A stretch of DNA of 64,000 nucleotides, taken from positions 65,176,118 through 65,240,117 of the forward strand of contig CM060190.1 in the NCBI GenBank assembly GCA_030549335.1, written 5' to 3'. This stretch comes from Pontederia crassipes (lineage: Eukaryota > Streptophyta > Magnoliopsida > Commelinales > Pontederiaceae). Shown here one piece after another: positions 56,612 to 64,000 of the stretch (position 1 is its first letter; every line of letters begins with the position of its first letter). The notes under the pieces are model-generated. The model was not told the DNA's origin, did not search any database, and was given only the letters and a program-made list of their open reading frames with translations. Both the position numbers and the translations under genes were made by a program.

Positions 56612-58363
56612 ATGCCCGGCCCCGTCGTCATCGAAGACGAAGAAAGGAAGCTCTCGCTCTCCGTCAAAGAGGAGCAGCAGCAAGTTGCAGAAGAAGAGCA
56701 GGTCTTTCTGTAATGGCTATATATTTCTGTAATGTTCTGTTCGCCTACTGAAACTAACACGGAAGAAATACATTCATGATCCTATCGTCCAGGACGTAGT
56801 GGAGGACGATGATGATAAAAGGACGAAGGTTGAAGCTGCTTTGGTAGTGTAAATTCTTGTTCTCAGTCAGATGGCTTCGTCATCGGATCTATATTCTTTT
56901 TCTGCAGTTCTTTTCTTTGTGGCATGTATGAGGATGCTTAAAAAATGCTTGGGTTATTCTTCCTCAGAACACTTTATAGTAGTTCCAGATTATACTGTCC
57001 TTTCCATGCCACTGGCATTAGCTAAGCAAAATATAGAAATTGTACTTTTTTTCTTTTTCTTTCGTAGAAATTGGATTCTGAAGCAGTCTGCTCTTGCTGT
57101 AAAATATATTGGGTGCCATATTGCAGCTGGGATTTGTTTCTTTTGGTTCCAATTAATGGGTTTTTTCAGTCTGTTTGCTTTATGAAAGAATAAGTCATGA
57201 TGCCAAATGTAGAACTGTCATTTTTGTGATTCCTTGACGTGGATATATAGATGGTCACATTCATGTTGGGATTTCTGTCATTTCCAGCATCCAACTTGAT
57301 GAATGAGGAGATTACTTAAATCACCTTTCTACCAGTGCACTGTTCTCGTATTTGTGCTCTTTATCTGTCTAATCTATTTCATTCTTGTATTGCACCTAAA
57401 ACAAGTGGTTCAATTCTTCTGCTTTAGAAAGAAAAAGGATAATTTCAGTCGGAGTATTTACATATTTTAAAGGAAATCATAAGGACATCTAAACAAAGGA
57501 TCCTATCGTTCTCAAACTAGAAGGGAACATGTTAATCTTCTGCAGAACCATGAATAAATTCTGAGAAGAGAAAAAGGGATGGTGTGCATGTTTAGTGTAA
57601 CGTGTACTATTCCGTGTTCTAAATAAATTATAAATGTTTCCAGTTGATAATCGTTTTTTGAGTATAATCGTATTCTTATTCTGGGTACACTAAATCTAGA
57701 TTCTAGACAAACCACTTCAACTCCTCCTAAGGAAATCATGTGTACTTTCTCTTTCATCATCCATTTATCCTGATTTCTCTGACAGAAGAGAATGACAGCA
57801 CTAAGAGGAGCAGAAGGGAGAAGAGCCGGAAGGCAATGCTCAAGTTGGGGATGACACCTGTCACAGGTTTCAGCAGAGTTACCATAAAGAGAACTAAATA
57901 TGTACGTGAAAAAATCAAAAAAGTTTTGCATTTCATAGTTTAATGTAGTTATCCTCACGAAAATTCTCTTTCTTTCTGCATCTACATAAGACTATTTGAT
58001 TGCCGAAGATGCAAAACTAAAGCAGCCAACAACGGCATTTATGCCATTTCTGGATCCAACTTTCTCGTTTCTCCTTAGATGTACAACAGTATAACTTTCC
58101 ATAGTGGTAAAGAAGTTATCACCTCAGAAGAAACAAGTATTGATGAAAGCTAATCAACCTTTGCTATTAGCTCTTCTTTGTGTCAATTCTCTACCTTGGA
58201 CAATGTACAAGAAGCATATCAATGATACCGTTAGTTGCAGGGAAAGAGATAATTAAAATCCTTTATTTTTTTCCTTTTACAAGCTATTGAGTATTTATTA
58301 TTTCTTCTGCAGATACTATTTGTCATATCAAAACCTAATGTCTTAAAGAGCCCAAATCCGGAG

Positions 58364-59007
58364 GCCGTGTTTGTTTGCGAAACCGGGGGAAACCACATTT
58401 TTGTTTCGCCCGATTCCACCAAACACGGTTCCAGAATCAAGTTTTGGGGCGAAAACAAATATGGTGGAATCGAGATCACATGACCTTATTCACCATTTTT
58501 ATGGAACTGGAAGTCACACCCATTTTTTTTTGTCTTTTGACTATCACGTGACGTTTTCTTTTTTTTTTCAAAATTTATTTTCTTTTTTCTTTTTCTTTTC
58601 TCTCACACGATATCTTTTCTAAAATAAATTATTTAATAAATATAAAATAATTTTAATAAGGGATTAATATAATATTATTTATTATTTTATTAAATATAAT
58701 TAATTTAAAAATGCTTTTTATATTTAAATAATATATTTATTAACAAATTTTTTGCCATAAAATTTTTTATTTTATAATTTTATTTTAATTAATAACAAAA
58801 TTATACTTCACAATTATAATAATAATTTTTAATTTAAAATCTACTAAAAATTCATCAATCACATCTACTTTTTCTATCGCATCAACCACCTTATTTATCA
58901 TCATCAAATTCTATTCCAACTAAACACAATTCGAACTAATCTGTCAATTTAACTATGCACCGAAAACTTAGGAGGAATCACAATTTCATTTTCAAATGAC
59001 CCCATAG
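58364..59007. mobile_element. 644-bp MITE inserted in the NAC-alpha last exon
   Basis: Boundaries are set by the coding sequence: CCGGAG before and ACATCTGTC after rejoin the conserved frame. The ends, GGCCGTGTTTG and CAAATGACCCC, are imperfect inverted repeats. The interior is extremely AT-rich and non-coding. A related copy lies at about 61804-62419. GAG/TAG at the edges may be a diverged 3-bp duplication, which would suggest PIF/Harbinger, but this is not certain. Confidence 0.75.
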
Positions 59008-59116
59008 ACATCTGTCATATTTGGGAGGCAAAGATAGAAGATGTGAGCTCTTAGCTACAAGCCCAAGCTGCCGATCTGTTCAGGATTCCGGTCCTCAATA
59101 GCATGATGAACAAGAT

Positions 59117-61668
<2,552 letters not shown>

Positions 61669-61803
61669 TAGTAAGAATCAGCTGCGGATGATTAATTTTG
61701 TCAAAATATTTTCGTGTAAGTTATAGCCTCTTCACAAGTTGCAAGATAGCATTTCTAATCGTATGACATTTTTATTAGAAAAAAACAAAGAATAGAATAA
61801 CAC

Positions 61804-62419
61804 TATGGCTTTTTGATAATTGGAATGAGACGTTGATTTCTTTTTATTCCAATCGATTCCGTCAAACGATGTGACATTTGACGGAATTAGAGAAAAAATT
61901 CGATTTCGAAAAAGGATCACATAGACCTCTTTTTTCTTTATCTTGATTCCACCATTTAGTGGAACCAAACATTGAAGCAGTCGACACTTTTTTTTTACTT
62001 CCCGTGTTGACATTTTTTATTTAATTTCCTTTATTTTTTTCTTTCTTTATTTTCTCTCTCTCACACGTATCTTATAAAATAGTTTATTTAATTTATTATA
62101 ACATATCATTATTTCTTACTTATTATTTCATTAAAAAAATTTAATATTTTACTACATATAATTATTAAAAACCAGATTTTTTTATTTAAATAAATTTTTA
62201 ATGAAATTTTTTAACAAAATTTTTATTTACTAATAATATTTTATTTTATATTTATAATATTAATTTTTATTTCAAAACTCACCAAATATTAACACATCAC
62301 ATCTATTTTTTTTCTATCACATCAACTATCTTATTCTTCATCATCATATTTCACTTCATCCAAATATAATTAAAATTACGAAACTTAATGAAACTCTAAT
62401 TCCCATCCAAACAACCCTT
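61804..62419. mobile_element. Second MITE of the NAC-alpha MITE family
   Basis: The ends, GGCTTTTTGATAATTGGAAT and ATTCCCATCCAAACAACCC, are imperfect inverted repeats. The interior follows the 58364-59007 element block by block (GATTCC..CAAA, CTTT..TCTCTC(T)CACACG, CACATCTA.TTTTTCTAT, CATCATC...). It has no ORF. It lies 130 bp after the NAC-alpha stop codon. The exact ends are uncertain by a few bases. Confidence 0.65.
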
Positions 62420-64000
62420 ATATCTTACACAATAAACAACTCCTATATCATACACAATAGGAATTCACTTGCGGCACTACATTTTAAGGAAGCCAAAGTG
62501 ATACCATGATACCTGTACCTCAGCGTTCATTAAAGGCCGAAAGATGTTAATACATGTAGGAGTTTTATTCAGGTGCATTTCGAAATGAATGAAATAAATT
62601 GAAAATATGACTCGGGAAAAAAAATTAAGAAATGTACTTTAGTTTTTGCCTTACCTCTTTCATCATTGAGTAAAATATTAAGGATAAAAATGCTTGATAC
62701 TTTTAGCATTCATGAAATGATAATAATATGTTTTGAAGTGACAATAGGGATGCCCGATTTATATATTCTTTTGTTTTCAGTTCCGTTTTCCTTATGCGAA
62801 GCCCATAGCCTTTCTTTGTTACTGAAAAAAGAAATGCAAGTTGCCAACAAAAGCCATCGAATTTCGGAATTAACACCCGAGTTAACACTTTAAGAAAGAA
62901 TAAGACATGACTATTGTAATTGTTACCAATTATAATCACATCATTCAAATAGAATTGTTGTGAAATGGAGAGTGTGTGAGAGGACAAACTAATTTGTCGA
63001 TTGGGAACCAATTATGTACCCGTACATGTCAATCTACAATTATAAAACTTACAATTCCCTGTTTGAGTAGGAAATAAGAGGGATAAACTTTCTTAATTTG
63101 GAAACAACGGAGCATGAGTTAAAGAAAAACAGATCTTTTGGATTCGATGATTAGGGATTTTTTAAAATCAAACATCATCTAAGTTTTGTGCTTATTGGGT
63201 CATTTGATTTCAATTTTTTTTAAAAAAGAAAACTGACTTCTCTATCAATAAAGGATCCATAAAAGGTGTTGATACAAAAGATCTTGGAGGCCTTGAAGTG
63301 GAACCTCTCCACAACAGAGTTATATAAGAACTTCAACTTATTGTCAAAAGATTTGCGACATGGTTGGCGATATGCTTAAAAACAAGATGATAATCAAGTA
63401 CGACATTCAAAAGTTGCGACCGGCAATTAGCCTTCTTGAGAATCAAAATCATAAGTCGCTATCAACTCAATCCAGCTGGTGACACTTGAGGAGCCCGCTT
63501 GCATGTTCATCACAAATGTGCAAGTGTGCAACAATGATGTCCATCAGAAATGTCACTTGTGAAGGATACTAAATAAAAAAGATAGGTCCATTTATTTCCC
63601 CAAAGAAAAAAGATAAGTACAAAATAATCATCTCTTATTTAAGTCCATGTAACTTTTATTTGATGTCTTATAAATAAAAAAATTCTGGTCTCAAGAGTTT
63701 ACCTGGGAATTGAGAAAGTCATTACTTTAGAGATTCTCTGAACTTGAATCAAGTTTTGATTTATTCTGTACAGAATTGCACACCCTCTATTCACATCATG
63801 TGTCGCATCTTGCGACATCCTTTATGCTACTAGTTTCACAGGCAATCAGTTAATTTTGCTCATAGTACAAAATGGAATGCCAACATTTGTGAGAACAAAA
63901 ACAAAAAAAAAGATGCAAAATTCACTAACAAAAGGAAACAAGATACTGAGGTAAAGTTAGAGTTTTATTGCACAAATTTGCAGAAGAAACATGGAAGATT
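62420..64000. other. Right-end stretch; possible faint LINE RNase H trace
   Basis: AT-rich with no gene. On the minus strand near 63470-63350 a broken frame, ANCRSQLLNVVLDYHLVFKH, weakly resembles the helix after the DS motif of LINE RNase H domains. The match is too weak to call an element. Confidence 0.3.

Noticed and set aside
63350-63480. LINE RNase H remnant on the minus strand
   Set aside because: The resemblance is limited to one helix-like stretch without the catalytic residues; kept only as a note in the right-end stretch.

Overview
This is nuclear DNA of a flowering plant. It is AT-rich and repeat-dense, with spliced genes, plant-type LTR retrotransposons, CACTA elements and MITEs. 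A GC-rich single-exon B3 transcription factor gene suggests a monocot, but this is an inference and I cannot name the species. By eye, roughly 34 of the 64 kb is recognisable transposon sequence, much of it nested.

Layout. 1-12.65 kb: an Athila-like Ty3/gypsy element on the minus strand (window-truncated 3' LTR, env-position ORF, pol, gag, tRNA-Asp primer site, complete 5' LTR) inserted into the pol gene of an older, decayed chromovirus whose 3' half and 3' LTR follow. 12.7-15.1 kb: a frame-broken cellulose-synthase-like D (CSLD) fragment and an L1-type LINE remnant. 15.9-19.6 kb: a Ty1/copia solo LTR with perfect CAATT target duplications, carrying a MITE and a 1.7-kb CACTA element inside it. 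19.9-23.7 kb: a second, larger CACTA element with remains of a TNP2 transposase. 23.7-36 kb: mostly gene-free, with another long-TIR MITE, a (TAA)n tract at the edge of a MULE-like element holding GC-rich captured sequence, a TRIM-like direct-repeat pair and a 2.06-kb Tekay/Del-like solo LTR.

Genes. An intact single-exon NGATHA-like B3 gene lies at 36645-37685. A nearly complete but broken RTE-clade LINE lies at 41720-44736. TIM13 is a two-exon gene (49688-55413); its 5.45-kb intron holds a copia LTR fragment, two 5'-truncated RTE copies and a TIR element. Downstream is a gene-structured paralogue of nascent polypeptide-associated complex alpha (56612-61671). It is now a pseudogene: its last exon is split by a MITE and by a 2.36-kb solo LTR, and it also has a one-base deletion and a nonsense codon.

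The three host genes show no functional link. TIM13 is a mitochondrial import chaperone with promoter site II (TGGGCC) elements as expected for such genes, the NGATHA-like gene is a developmental repressor, and the NAC-alpha copy is dead. The main story is transposon nesting, which can be ordered in time from target-site duplications. I found no sign of a CRISPR array, operon or other prokaryote-type system, and nothing I would call a new biological system.
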